A stretch of 49,137 bases of DNA from Planctomycetota bacterium. Lineage in GTDB: Bacteria; Planctomycetota; Phycisphaerae; Phycisphaerales; SM1A02. Each line of letters begins with the position of its first letter. Within the stretch, counting starts at the first letter, position 1. Shown here piece by piece: positions 7,765 to 15,941 of this stretch. A model generated the notes under the pieces. It was not told where the DNA came from. It saw only the letters and a program-made list of their open reading frames with translations, and ran no database searches. The stretch spans positions 1 to 49,137 of the forward strand of contig JADFOJ010000014.1 of NCBI GenBank assembly GCA_022562915.1, in the 5' to 3' direction. A program made the translations under genes and the position numbers.

Positions 7765-9158
7765 TTGTCGACCCGCCGACCCAGGCACTCCGAGACCTCC
7801 GCGATGCGGGCGTCCATGGTCTCCCGGTCCTGCGCCTCCAGGTTCAGCCGAAGCAGCGGCTCCGTGTTGCTGGGGCGGACGTTGCACCACCACGGGCCCA
7901 TGTCGACCGTGACGCCGTCCAGCTCATCGATCACCCCGTCGGCGTAGGTCTCCTTGAGCTCATCCATGGCCGCCTGCGGGTCGTCTGTCTCGAAGTTGAT
8001 CTCACCGGACTGGGCGTACCGCCGGGCCGGCTTGATCAACGTGCTCAACGGCACCCCGGCACGCACCAGCGCGCTGACGATCTCGACGAGCGCCATCGCC
8101 CCCGAGTCCGTATAGAAATTGCTCCGAAAGTAGAAATGCCCCGACAACTCGCCGCCGAAGGCCGCGTCGTGGTCGGCCATCTTCTGCTTCATGAACACGT
8201 GCCCGACGCGTGACCGGACGGGCCGGCCTCCGGCCTCGGTGATCATCTCCGGCAACGACTTGCTCGACCGCAGGTCGTAGACGATCGACGATCGGGGGTA
8301 CCGCCGGAGCATGTTCTGGCTGAGCCATGCCGTGAGCAGATCGCACCCGACGATGTCTGCGTTCTCGTCGACGACCATGCAGCGGTCGGCGTCCCCGTCA
8401 AAGCAGATCCCGAGGTCGGCCCCGACCTCGAGGACGGTGTCCCGAACCTGCTGAAGGTTCGCCTCCACCAGCGGATTGGGTTCGTGCACGAACGTGCCGG
8501 TGGAGTTGTCGAAGTTCACCTTGGTGATCTGGAGGCCTCGAACGTCGGCGAAGACCCGTGGCACCATCGTGCCCGCCATGCCGTTGGAGGCGTCGATCAC
8601 GATCTTCAGTGTGGCGGACCCCTCCAGCAGTGACGCGTCAAGGTCCTGCAGGGCGTGTTGCCGGTAGGCGTCCCACAGGTCCCGCGTGTCCTCGCGGCCG
8701 TTGCGTGCAGTGTGCTTGTCGCGATCGATCATCGCCGCGTACCGGCGTATCTCGTCCAGCCCGGTGGTCATCCCGATGGGCCTGGCGTGCGTTCTTGAGA
8801 TCTTGAACCCGTTGTAGTTGGCGGGATTGTGTGACGCGGTCACCTGCACACCGCCGCAGCAGCCGAGATGGTTGATGGCGAACGAGACGAACGGCGTGTC
8901 CACCAGGCCGACGTCGACGACGTGGGCGCCGAAGTCGCGGATGCCCTGCTTGAGGCTCTCGGAGAGCGCCGGCGAGCTGACCCGCATGTCGTGCCCGACG
9001 ACGACGTGCCGCATCATCGGATCGTCGTACCCCGCCTCGGCGGCCTCACCGGTGAGAAACTGGCCCGCCGCATAGCCGATCTGCCACGCAAGCTTCTCGT
9101 TGAGCGGCTTGGGGTAGATTGCCCGGATGTCGTACGCTTTGAAGACCTTGCCCAGCAT
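7761..9158 (-). CDS. Phosphomannomutase/phosphoglucomutase (alpha-D-phosphohexomutase)
   Basis: 465 aa, usual length. The start MLGKVFKAYDIRAIYP is the typical N-terminus; longer in-frame extensions look non-coding. The phosphoserine loop is TASHNPANYNG (catalytic Ser109), the magnesium loop DGDADR (254-259), the sugar-recognition loop GGELSGH (335-341), and the phosphate-binding loop near the C-terminus is RPSNTEPLLRL. It interconverts mannose or glucose 6- and 1-phosphates for sugar-nucleotide and polysaccharide synthesis; GEXSGH-type loops fit dual PMM/PGM use. Convergent with thiG, with the stop codon inside the hairpin at 7673-7764. A TATCAT lies 9 bases ahead of the start. Confidence 0.92.
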   Translation of the reverse strand: MLGKVFKAYDIRAIYPKPLNEKLAWQIGYAAGQFLTGEAAEAGYDDPMMRHVVVGHDMRVSSPALSESLKQGIRDFGAHVVDVGLVDTPFVSFAINHLGCCGGVQVTASHNPANYNGFKISRTHARPIGMTTGLDEIRRYAAMIDRDKHTARNGREDTRDLWDAYRQHALQDLDASLLEGSATLKIVIDASNGMAGTMVPRVFADVRGLQITKVNFDNSTGTFVHEPNPLVEANLQQVRDTVLEVGADLGICFDGDADRCMVVDENADIVGCDLLTAWLSQNMLRRYPRSSIVYDLRSSKSLPEMITEAGGRPVRSRVGHVFMKQKMADHDAAFGGELSGHFYFRSNFYTDSGAMALVEIVSALVRAGVPLSTLIKPARRYAQSGEINFETDDPQAAMDELKETYADGVIDELDGVTVDMGPWWCNVRPSNTEPLLRLNLEAQDRETMDARIAEVSECLGRRVDK

Positions 9159-9167
9159 GGGATGGGG

Positions 9168-9173
9168 ATGATA
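9168..9173 (-). promoter_or_regulatory. -10-like TATCAT ahead of the hexomutase gene
   Basis: Read on the minus strand, TATCAT ends 9 bases before the ATG. A start of transcription about 7 bases downstream would give an almost leaderless message. No good -35 is seen. Confidence 0.45.
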
Positions 9174-9244
9174 GCAGTACCCAAAGCGGGCCGGGCGCAA
9201 TGGCCCGGCCCGACTCGAGGAGAAAGGAGGTCTTGCCGGGCCGC

Positions 9245-9796
9245 TCACACCAGCCTGGGCTGGGGGACCTCGACCGGCGGAAAGTCCACGTCGGTGCCGG
9301 CGACGTGGTTGAAATAGTTGGTGAAGAGGTTCTGCGCGACGTTGGCGACGATCTCGGTGATCTCGCCATCGTCGAAGCCGGCGTCGCGGACCCGCTGGAG
9401 ATCCTCGTCGGAGACCCAGCCGCGCTGCTCGACGACCGCCAGCGCGAAGTCCAGGGCGCTCTGGGCCCTCGGCTCGCGTGCCGTGCCGCGCAGGTTCGCG
9501 CCCAGTTCCTCGTCGTCCAGGCCGACGCTCCTGCCGATGGCGGTGTGCGCCGACGCGCAGTAGCCGCATCCGCTTGCGCCGGCGACGGCCAGGGCGATCT
9601 GTTCGCGGAGCGTGGCGCCGAGGCTGCCCCCGGCGAGCGCTCCGCTCAGGCCGAGGTAGCCCTCCAGGGCCGCCGGGGACTGGGCGAGGGTGGCGGTGAT
9701 GTTCGGTGTCATGCCGAACTTCTCGTGGACTGCCTCCAGCAGTGTTCGGGCCTTGCCTTCGGCTGCCTGGGGATCGATCGGGTTGATGCGTGGCAT
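9245..9796 (-). CDS. Carboxymuconolactone decarboxylase / AhpD-like peroxidase family protein
   Basis: 183 aa. The ATG at 9796 is preceded by ACAGGAG at good spacing. The core is REQIALAVAGASGCGYCASAHTAIG, shown here in parts: the Cys-x-x-Cys pair (GCGYC) followed four residues later by His is the redox centre of AhpD-like proteins. LSGALAGGSLGATLRE and DGEITEIVANVAQNLFTNYF are typical of the family. Likely role: cytoplasmic reduction of peroxides, or a related detoxification. The upstream region carries a 29-bp operator also found ahead of the tetR gene just upstream, so the regulator very probably controls it. Confidence 0.85.
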   Translation of the reverse strand: MPRINPIDPQAAEGKARTLLEAVHEKFGMTPNITATLAQSPAALEGYLGLSGALAGGSLGATLREQIALAVAGASGCGYCASAHTAIGRSVGLDDEELGANLRGTAREPRAQSALDFALAVVEQRGWVSDEDLQRVRDAGFDDGEITEIVANVAQNLFTNYFNHVAGTDVDFPPVEVPQPRLV

Positions 9797-9842
9797 GATG
9801 AGGGGCTCCTGTGAGGTACCTGGTGGTGGTGAATCGTCAGTC

Positions 9843-9871
9843 AGAACGGATCGTCTGGAACGATCATTCCA
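9843..9871 (-). promoter_or_regulatory. Operator A for the TetR regulator
   Basis: A 29-bp site 47 bases upstream of the AhpD-like gene. Its right half, TGGAACGATCATTCCA, is an imperfect palindrome, and its left part AGAACGGATCGTC is a second, weaker half-palindromic block. It matches operator B (10495-10523) at 22 of 29 positions with the same orientation and internal spacing. Confidence 0.75.
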
Positions 9872-9889
9872 TAAATACTGAAAAAAAGG

Positions 9890-10471
9890 TCATTCAAGGG
9901 TGGACAACGCCACGGTGACGATGTCCTTCAGCGTGGCGCGGCTTGCCGACGCCTTGCCCATCACCACCACGCCCTGGGCGGTGCCGGTGAAGAATCGGGC
10001 GAGCGCCCGGGTGTCGGCCGTGCGTTTCAGCTCGCCGGCGGTGACCGCCTTCTTCAGTGCCCGGTGAAACGCCTTCTCGATCCTCTGGAGTATCGCCGTC
10101 ACGGCCCTGGCCACCTGGGGGTCGTGCTGGGCGAGTTCGACGGCGGTGTTGGTCGCCATGCACCCGCGGCACGAGCCGTTGAGCGCCTGGTCGACCATGC
10201 GGGCCATGGCCTTGCGGACGTTGCCCAGCGGGCTTCCGCCGGCAGAGAGCATCTCTTCGAGCCCGCAGGTCACGGTGCGGCCGTAGTGCTCCATCGCGGT
10301 CGAGAACAGGGTGTGCTTGTCCCCGAACGTGTCGTACATGCTGCCGCGGCTGATCCGCATGGCGTCCAGCAGGTCCTGGACGCTCGTGGCCTCGTAGCCG
10401 TGGGCCCAGAAGACCTCCATGGCCCGCTCCAGGGCGATCTGCTGGTCGAATTCCTTGGGTCTGCCAACCAT
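9890..10471 (-). CDS. TetR family transcriptional regulator
   Basis: 193 aa. The N-terminal helix-turn-helix is clear: EFDQQIALERAMEVFWAHGY, then TSVQDLLDAMRISRGSMYDTFG and DKHTLFSTAMEHY, the typical TetR pattern. The C-terminal ligand domain (TetR_C of the AcrR/YxaF kind) holds a Cys pair in NGSCRGCMATN, at a place where related regulators sense electrophiles or oxidants; this is inference. It lies 93 bp upstream of the AhpD-like gene on the same strand. The matching operators before both genes suggest that it represses itself and its neighbour. Confidence 0.92.
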   Translation of the reverse strand: MVGRPKEFDQQIALERAMEVFWAHGYEATSVQDLLDAMRISRGSMYDTFGDKHTLFSTAMEHYGRTVTCGLEEMLSAGGSPLGNVRKAMARMVDQALNGSCRGCMATNTAVELAQHDPQVARAVTAILQRIEKAFHRALKKAVTAGELKRTADTRALARFFTGTAQGVVVMGKASASRATLKDIVTVALSTLE

Positions 10472-10479
10472 GACCGTTC

Positions 10480-10485
10480 ACAGTA
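10480..10485 (-). promoter_or_regulatory. -10-like TACTGT ahead of tetR
   Basis: Read on the minus strand, TACTGT ends 8 bases before the tetR ATG. Operator B begins 10 bases further upstream, across the -35 region, a good position for repression. Confidence 0.4.
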
Positions 10486-10494
10486 TCGTCTTCT

Positions 10495-10523
10495 GGAACG
10501 AATAGTCAAGAACGATTGTTCCA
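10495..10523 (-). promoter_or_regulatory. Operator B for the TetR regulator (autoregulatory)
   Basis: A 29-bp site 23 bases upstream of the tetR start. The core AAGAACGATTGTTCCA corresponds to the palindrome of operator A and GGAACGAATAGTC to its left block. In addition TTCTGGAAC (10491-10499) and GTTCCAGAA (10518-10526) form a perfect 9-bp inverted repeat around the site. Confidence 0.78.
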
Positions 10524-10567
10524 GAATTGTGGATGGTCTGCCCCGGTGGCTCCTGAAGGGTGCGTCG

Positions 10568-12565
10568 TCACGGCAACTGCTCATCGATTTCCAGGATCCG
10601 CACGCCCTCCGGCAGTGCCTCCATGAACCGGCGGCCGTACCCCCTGGTCACGATGCGGGGGTCCAGCACCACGACCCGGCCGGTGTCCGTGCTCGAGCGG
10701 ATCAGCCGGCCGATGCCCTGCTTGAACCGGATAACCGCGTTGGGGACCTGGTCCTCCATGAACGGATCTCCGCCGCGGTCCCTGATCCGCTGGTGGCGCG
10801 CCTCCAGCAGCGGCAGGTCCGGGACGTCAAACGGCAGCCGCGTGATGATCACGTTGCGAAGTCCGCGACCGCGCACGTCCACGCCCTGCCAGAAGCTCGA
10901 CGTGCCCAGGAGCACCGACCGGTCGTCGTCGCGGAACCGCCGGAGCAACAGGGTCCGTGGTCCGTCGCGCCCCTGCACGAGCAGGGGAAACTCTTTCTCG
11001 GCCAGCGGTGCCCGCAGCGCGTCGGCGGCGCGATTCAGCATCGAGAAACTGGTAAAGAGCACGAACGCCCCGCCGCCGGTCTGGTCGATCTGCTCCAGGA
11101 TCCGCCGGAACAGCGCGTCGGCGTACCGCGGGTGGCCGGGCGGCGGCATCGCCCGGTCGATGATCACCTTCATCTGCGAGGCGTGGTCGAACGGGCTGCC
11201 CAGCTGAAGGGTCCGCGCTCCTTCACACCCCAGCCGACCCGCGAGGTGGGAGAAGTCGCCGCGGCCGGTGGCCATCGTCGCGGAAGTCAGGACGACCGAG
11301 ACTTCCTTGCTGAAGAGCCCGTCGCGCAGGAGCGGGCCGACCTCGATCGGCATGCAGTGAAGGCTCAGGCGGGGCCGCCCGCGGCCTCGCCGGTCCTGCG
11401 GCGTCTTCAGCCAGTACACGCACTCGTCGAGCCGCTGCTCCAGCAGGACCGCGGTCTCCTCGGCGATCGCGGCCGCACGCTGCACGTAGCTGTTGAGTTC
11501 GTACTCGTCGGGTTCGGCGGCCGCCTGGTCCCGGACGAGTTTGAGCCCGCTCACGAGCTGCTGCATCGGGTCGGTGAGCCCGTTGGGCACGATGCCCGCC
11601 GTGCCGATGCGCCCGTTGGCGGGTCCGTCTGTCCGGGACCATTGCCAGAGTGCGTCAAAGAGATCCTCGGCGGCGTTGCGGCACCGGAGCGTCTGCTCCA
11701 TCGTCTGCTCCAGCAACGCCGTGGCCTCGGTCTTGAGCCTGACCGTGGCGAGAAACCCGCGATGGCTGCGTGGCTGAAACAGCAGGTTCAGCAGGTGCAG
11801 CACGCGGCTCTCGGCGAGGCTCGTGCCGAAGTGCTCCGCCGCGACGTCCTCGACGGCGTGTCCCTCATCGAGGATCACGTGCTGGTACGGGGGCAGGAAC
11901 CCCACGCCGCGCCGCTGCAGCGCGAGGTCCGCGAAGAACAAGGCGTGGTTGCAGATGAGCAGGTCGCCGTTCTCCATGCGGCGGCGGGCGGCCTGGTAAA
12001 AGCACTGCTCCCACGTCGGGCACCGGCGGCCCATGCAGTTGTGGGTGTCCGATCGGGCGTAGTCCCACACCTCCGGCCGTTGCAGTTGCGGCAGCGTGGC
12101 CTGTGTCCCGTCGCGGGTATCGTGCGCCCAGTCCTCGATGGCGTGCAGGGAGTGCCGCGCATCGTCGTCGGTGAAGAGCCGGTCCTGCCGGGCGCACGCG
12201 AGCTTGAGCCGGCGGATCGACAGGTAGTTGTTCCGCCCCTTGACGAGCACCGCGCTGAACTCGTGCGGCACGACCGCCCGAAGCAGCGGGATGTCCTTCT
12301 CGATGAGCTGTTCCTGGAGGTTGATGGTGTTGGTGGCGACGATCACGCGTTCCTTGTCATGGACGATCCGCTGGATGGCGGGGATCAGGTACGCGAAGCT
12401 CTTGCCGACGCCGGTGCCCGCCTCGACGAGCAGGTGGCCCCGCTCGCTGAACGTCCGTTCGACGGCCTCGGCCATCAGGGTCTGCTGGGGCCGGACCTCG
12501 AAGCCCTCCAGCCGTCGCGCGATCGACCCGTCCGATGAAAGCAGGCTCTGGACCTCGATGACCAT
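10568..12565 (-). CDS. dinG: DinG/YoaA-type superfamily 2 DNA helicase with iron-sulfur cluster
   Basis: 665 aa. Walker A is AGTGVGKS (49-56), motif II is DEGH (233-236), motif III SATMATG, and motif VI near the C-terminus is QGIGRLIRS. Four cysteines (124, 177, 182, 188) are spaced as the 4Fe-4S ligands of the XPD/DinG group. There is no N-terminal exonuclease domain, so it resembles E. coli DinG and YoaA and not the Firmicute fusion. Likely role: 5'-3' unwinding of damaged or R-loop DNA in repair. The promoter is shared with a divergent gene 44 bp away; TACAAT sits 6 bases before the ATG. Confidence 0.9.
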   Translation of the reverse strand: MVIEVQSLLSSDGSIARRLEGFEVRPQQTLMAEAVERTFSERGHLLVEAGTGVGKSFAYLIPAIQRIVHDKERVIVATNTINLQEQLIEKDIPLLRAVVPHEFSAVLVKGRNNYLSIRRLKLACARQDRLFTDDDARHSLHAIEDWAHDTRDGTQATLPQLQRPEVWDYARSDTHNCMGRRCPTWEQCFYQAARRRMENGDLLICNHALFFADLALQRRGVGFLPPYQHVILDEGHAVEDVAAEHFGTSLAESRVLHLLNLLFQPRSHRGFLATVRLKTEATALLEQTMEQTLRCRNAAEDLFDALWQWSRTDGPANGRIGTAGIVPNGLTDPMQQLVSGLKLVRDQAAAEPDEYELNSYVQRAAAIAEETAVLLEQRLDECVYWLKTPQDRRGRGRPRLSLHCMPIEVGPLLRDGLFSKEVSVVLTSATMATGRGDFSHLAGRLGCEGARTLQLGSPFDHASQMKVIIDRAMPPPGHPRYADALFRRILEQIDQTGGGAFVLFTSFSMLNRAADALRAPLAEKEFPLLVQGRDGPRTLLLRRFRDDDRSVLLGTSSFWQGVDVRGRGLRNVIITRLPFDVPDLPLLEARHQRIRDRGGDPFMEDQVPNAVIRFKQGIGRLIRSSTDTGRVVVLDPRIVTRGYGRRFMEALPEGVRILEIDEQLP

Positions 12566-12609
12566 GCACGGATTGTAAGAGGTCCGCGCGAGCCGAATAC
12601 GATGGTCCC
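12566..12609. promoter_or_regulatory. 44-bp divergent promoter region, both transcripts apparently leaderless
   Basis: On the minus strand TACAAT (12572-12577) ends 6 bases before the dinG ATG. On the plus strand TACGAT (12598-12603) ends 6 bases before the ATG at 12610. The two -10-like hexamers are about 20 bp apart, so the two promoters must overlap. Confidence 0.55.
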
Positions 12610-13284
12610 ATGCGAATACAGTTCCCGTTCATCATCGGGGCGATCGTCACGTTTGCCATCCTGGCCCTGGCGGTCGTCGTCGTTCGGCGGTCGATCGGCC
12701 GCAGCATGGGGTCGGGCTCCGGCCGCATCGAGCAGGAGGCCCGGCACCTCGGTCTCGGGTACGCCGCCAAGGGCGACAAGGAGTTTCGCGCGCGATTCGC
12801 CGATCTCCCGGAGATCCCGCGCAGCGCCACCATCAAGCACGTGATGCAGGGCCGCGTCGGCGACCGGCCGATCGAGGTCTTCGAGGCGAGCTACATGATT
12901 CACACCGGGCAGGCGCCGATCATGATCGCCCACACCGTCTACGCCGCCGAATGTCCGCCCTGGCCGGTGACGCACATCACGCCACGGAATATCCTGGCAC
13001 GGCTGGCGGCCCGGCTCGGCCGGCAGACCGGCCTGGCGATGGAGAACGCCGAGTTCAACCGGCGGTTCAAGGTGAGGACGCACGACGAGGACTTCGCGAT
13101 CGCCCTGCTGTCGCCTGAAATGCAGGAGTTCATGCTCTCAAAGTGGTCCGCCCGGTGGCGAATCTCCCCGGGGCGCCTCTGCCTCATCTACCGCGGAACG
13201 CTCAAGTCCGACCGGATGGCGACGAGTCTCGCGAGGATGACCCGGTTCTGGGAACTCGTTCCCCCCGAACTCGAGCGGTGGTAG
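12610..13284 (+). CDS. Membrane-anchored protein of unknown function
   Basis: 224 aa. One N-terminal membrane helix (FIIGAIVTFAILALAVVVV, about 7-25), then a soluble domain. The part FNRRFKVRTHDEDFAIALLSPEMQEFML resembles the core of DUF3137-like membrane proteins, but the match is loose. It also has a stretch with paired basic residues, GRLCLIYRGTLKSDR. The start is supported by TACGAT 6 bases ahead and by divergence from dinG. No enzyme motif is seen. Confidence 0.7.
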   Translation: MRIQFPFIIGAIVTFAILALAVVVVRRSIGRSMGSGSGRIEQEARHLGLGYAAKGDKEFRARFADLPEIPRSATIKHVMQGRVGDRPIEVFEASYMIHTGQAPIMIAHTVYAAECPPWPVTHITPRNILARLAARLGRQTGLAMENAEFNRRFKVRTHDEDFAIALLSPEMQEFMLSKWSARWRISPGRLCLIYRGTLKSDRMATSLARMTRFWELVPPELERW

Positions 13285-13292
13285 AATATGGT

Positions 13293-13326
13293 GGGTGGCA
13301 CGGTCGAGCTTGCTCGCCCGTGGAGC
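13293..13326. repeat. GTGGCACGG palindrome, half element
   Basis: 34 bases that are identical to the reverse complement of 23098-23131. They contain an inner hairpin, ACGGTCGAGC with GCTCGCCCGT around TT. The sequence continues into CTCGTCCAAC, which resembles the loop of the second hairpin of the cloverleaf copy, so this looks like a decayed longer element. Confidence 0.75.
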
Positions 13327-13426
13327 CTCGTCCAACCGCCCCGTTCATGAACGGCGCAGCATGCCGCGGCCCACAATCCATGGCGAAAGAGTGGCCGGAC
13401 CGTAACGAACGGCCGAGTGTACGTGC

Positions 13427-13732
13427 ATGAGTATCGAAACGCTGCTACCCGTGATGCTCGCCGCGCTCATGACGATGAACCCGGATCGCGGCGGCGCGAT
13501 CGACGATCTCGCGGACCCGGCACGACCCGGCGACGTCACGCTCGACGGCGTGGTCGAGTACGACGATGTGATCGAGCACCTGTTCCTGTGGGGCCCGTGC
13601 GAGGACGTGTTCTGTCCGGCGGACCTCAATGGCGACGAGGTCGTCGACGTGCTTGACTTCCTGGAGTTGCTCAAGAGGCTCGACCCCCCGGCGATGATGG
13701 TCGATGCGCGGACCACGCGACGTTTATTCTGA
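13427..13732 (+). CDS. Stand-alone dockerin-like protein
   Basis: 101 aa. After a short N-terminus (MSIETLLPVMLAALMT, possibly a weak signal) almost the whole protein is a pair of dockerin-type loops: GDVTLDGVVEYDDVIEHLFL then ADLNGDEVVDVLDFLELL. The first loop has lost some calcium ligands compared with the tails at 297-2480 and 18935-20464. There is no catalytic domain. The C-terminus overlaps the convergent MFS gene by 9 bp. Either a small free dockerin or the remnant of a larger secreted protein; the start codon is uncertain because no Shine-Dalgarno site is visible. Confidence 0.6.
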   Translation: MSIETLLPVMLAALMTMNPDRGGAIDDLADPARPGDVTLDGVVEYDDVIEHLFLWGPCEDVFCPADLNGDEVVDVLDFLELLKRLDPPAMMVDARTTRRLF

Positions 13733-14926
13733 TCGGCGCCGTCGACGCGCTTCCAGGTACGGCCGCAACGCCGGGATGCCCGCAAGGCCGACCAGCCCCC
13801 CCACCGCGGCCACGATGCCTGCGCCGCCGGCGACCGCCGAACCGCCCAGGCCCACCAGCGGCCCGGCCGCGTACCCGGCGCCGATGAGCCCTTCGTGCGT
13901 GCCGCCGGCGTCTATCCGGGCGTGGCCGACCGCCAGCGCGTAGTAGAGCGCGGCGTAGTACACCACACCGAGCCCCACGCCCAGCACTGCGAAGCCGACG
14001 AGCATCGACGCCAGTGTCGGCCCGGCGACCACCAGCGCGAAGCCGCCGGTCATCGCCACCGCCCCCAGCAGCAATGTCCCCCACCGGCCGTGCCAGAACC
14101 CCATCCGCCACATGATCGCGAAGACCGCGACACGCACCACGATCCACGTCGCCGCCGAGGGCGTCTCCCACCACACGTCCACGCCCAGCGCCTCGAATCG
14201 GTATGGAAGGATCGGGTTCATCGCCGAGTTCAAGACATAGCTCAGCGGCAGCAGTACCCGCGCCGACCGAAGCAGTAGCTGGTACTCGCGGCCGACGTGA
14301 GCCACCGCGATCCCGGCATCGTGGCGGCCCGGTCGCGGTGCGAACCAGCGCAGCGCGACGAGCCCCAGCAGCCCCACGCCCGCGAACCCGCCGATCGCCC
14401 ACCGCCCGTGCGTGTCCAGGATCGGCGCCAGCACGAACATCGGGATGGCGACGGCAGGCGCCCAGGTCAGGTTGAACCAGCCCAGTGCCGACCGCATCGA
14501 CTTGCCGTGGCGCCCCGCGGTCAGATAGCTCTCGATGACCGGCCAGATCAGGCTCGTGACGTAGGTTCCGACCAGCGCCGCCACCCACAACGCCCACTCG
14601 GCCGGGACGATGACCGGGGCGAGGCACACGACCGCCAGCGTCGTCACGGCGACCGCGAGCACACCGCGGGCACTGAGCCTGTGTTCGAGATAGCGAATGA
14701 GCCGTCCGGCGGTGAACGCGCCGAGCGTGTACACGGCGCCCATCGCGCACGCCAGCAGCAGGTTCTTCGTCTGTGGAAAGCCGTAGCTGTGCTTGGCGAT
14801 GAAGGGTACGCCGTGCCAGAAGACGCCCGTGGCCAGCGAGCACACGAAGGTCAGGGCCAGCACCGGGGCAAGGGGCGTCACGTGGGAATCTCGCTTCACA
14901 GCCACGGAGGATATGCTCTGGTGCAT
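13724..14926 (-). CDS. Major facilitator superfamily transporter
   Basis: 400 aa from the ATG at 14926, with about 12 hydrophobic helices, two halves and a cytoplasmic loop around the middle. After helix 2 the text GRLIRYLEHRLSARGVL is like the conserved loop 2-3 of the family. The start is uncertain: the ATG at 14926 overlaps the divergent ATG at 14925, and GTG codons at 14905, 14899 and 14881 are also possible; the first helix starts only after these. Substrate unknown. The 3' end overlaps the dockerin-like gene by 9 bp. Confidence 0.78.
   Translation of the reverse strand: MHQSISSVAVKRDSHVTPLAPVLALTFVCSLATGVFWHGVPFIAKHSYGFPQTKNLLLACAMGAVYTLGAFTAGRLIRYLEHRLSARGVLAVAVTTLAVVCLAPVIVPAEWALWVAALVGTYVTSLIWPVIESYLTAGRHGKSMRSALGWFNLTWAPAVAIPMFVLAPILDTHGRWAIGGFAGVGLLGLVALRWFAPRPGRHDAGIAVAHVGREYQLLLRSARVLLPLSYVLNSAMNPILPYRFEALGVDVWWETPSAATWIVVRVAVFAIMWRMGFWHGRWGTLLLGAVAMTGGFALVVAGPTLASMLVGFAVLGVGLGVVYYAALYYALAVGHARIDAGGTHEGLIGAGYAAGPLVGLGGSAVAGGAGIVAAVGGLVGLAGIPALRPYLEARRRRRSE
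14912..14917 (+). promoter_or_regulatory. -10-like TATGCT ahead of the secreted protein gene
   Basis: TATGCT ends 7 bases before the ATG at 14925. It lies inside the overlap with the start of the divergent MFS gene, so the two genes cannot both have long leaders here. Confidence 0.45.
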
Positions 14927-15881
14927 GAGAACCACACTTTCATGCGCGTGTGCCCTCGGCTCGCTTGTCATGGCCGCGGCATGGTCCCCCGCTGCAAACG
15001 GTCAGACTGATTTCGGCGCGCACTGGCACGACGGTCGCGCCGAACTCGACGGATACCGCTGGTCCGTGACGCGTTACGGCGAGCTTCGCCGCGGCCAGGC
15101 GGTCATGATCTTCGTCACCGAGCCCTTCAGCGACTCCAAACGGGTCAAGGCCGACGACCCCTCGAAGGACCCTGCGGACACGCTCGACGCGATGAAGTTG
15201 AACCTGGTGCGCGACTTCCAGACCGGCATCTACGACTACAACACGATGACGTCGGTCTTCGTCCGGACGGCGAACTTCGCGCCCCTGAAGGTCTCGTTCA
15301 CCAGCGCCGAGTGGTGCGGCCACGTCTACGAGGAGCTGATCATCGATCCCAGGCGGATCGAGCAGCGGTTCTTCAGCTACTTCGAGGACGAGTCGTCAAC
15401 CCGCACGCTCACCGGCCCGGGCGACGGCGTCATCGGGGACAACCTGTTCATTATTCTGCGAGGATTGCGCGGCGCGTACCTGGAGCCGGGACGGAAGCGA
15501 ACGGTGCCGTTTCTCGCCGGCGCATTCGCCCGCCGCCTCAGGCACCTGCCGCTGCAATGGGGCACCGCCGAGATCGAACGGACAAGCAGCACCGAGGAAA
15601 TCGACGTTCCGGCCGGGACGTTCACGACGGACGTCTACGTGGTGAGAACCGGCGACGGCCGCGAGGGAACGTTCTTCATTGAGCAGCAGTACCCGCATCG
15701 GATCGTTCGCTGGCAGTGGAAAGCGACCGGCACCGGCCGCAGGGCGAACGAGGCCGCCGAGACCGGCGAACTCACCGGCACCACCCGGGTCGAGTACTGG
15801 CAGTTGCACGACAACGGCGACGAACGGCACCTCGATCAACTCGGCCTGACGACCGTCGTGCCGCAGGAGCCACAGCAGTAG
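14925..15881 (+). CDS. Secreted protein of unknown function
   Basis: 318 aa. Signal peptide MRTTLSCACALGSLVMAAAW, cleaved near AANGQ. The mature part starts WHDGRAELDGYRWSVTRYGE and has RRGQAVMIFVTEPFSDSKRVK, a sequence I associate with a family of secreted planctomycete proteins without known role. The C-terminal half has a DVPAGTFTTDVYVV motif, as found in beta-barrel-like DUF3108 domains. The chosen start is the ATG before the signal peptide, 7 bases after TATGCT. It is followed after 60 bp by tRNA-Arg. Confidence 0.75.
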   Translation: MRTTLSCACALGSLVMAAAWSPAANGQTDFGAHWHDGRAELDGYRWSVTRYGELRRGQAVMIFVTEPFSDSKRVKADDPSKDPADTLDAMKLNLVRDFQTGIYDYNTMTSVFVRTANFAPLKVSFTSAEWCGHVYEELIIDPRRIEQRFFSYFEDESSTRTLTGPGDGVIGDNLFIILRGLRGAYLEPGRKRTVPFLAGAFARRLRHLPLQWGTAEIERTSSTEEIDVPAGTFTTDVYVVRTGDGREGTFFIEQQYPHRIVRWQWKATGTGRRANEAAETGELTGTTRVEYWQLHDNGDERHLDQLGLTTVVPQEPQQ

Positions 15882-15941
15882 AGAGAACCGCACCGCCGTG
15901 GCACGCGTCCCGCACGTACGATAAGATCAAGAGCCAGCCTT

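Noticed and set aside
9245..10471. A mobile or resistance island suggested by the TetR gene
   Set aside because: Base composition and codon use match the surroundings and no transposase or attachment site is present.
10064..12538. An 824-codon open frame on the plus strand opposite dinG
   Set aside because: It is the codon-shadow frame usual in GC-rich DNA: Arg/Val/Gly/Asp-rich, no motif, and fully opposite a gene with all helicase motifs.
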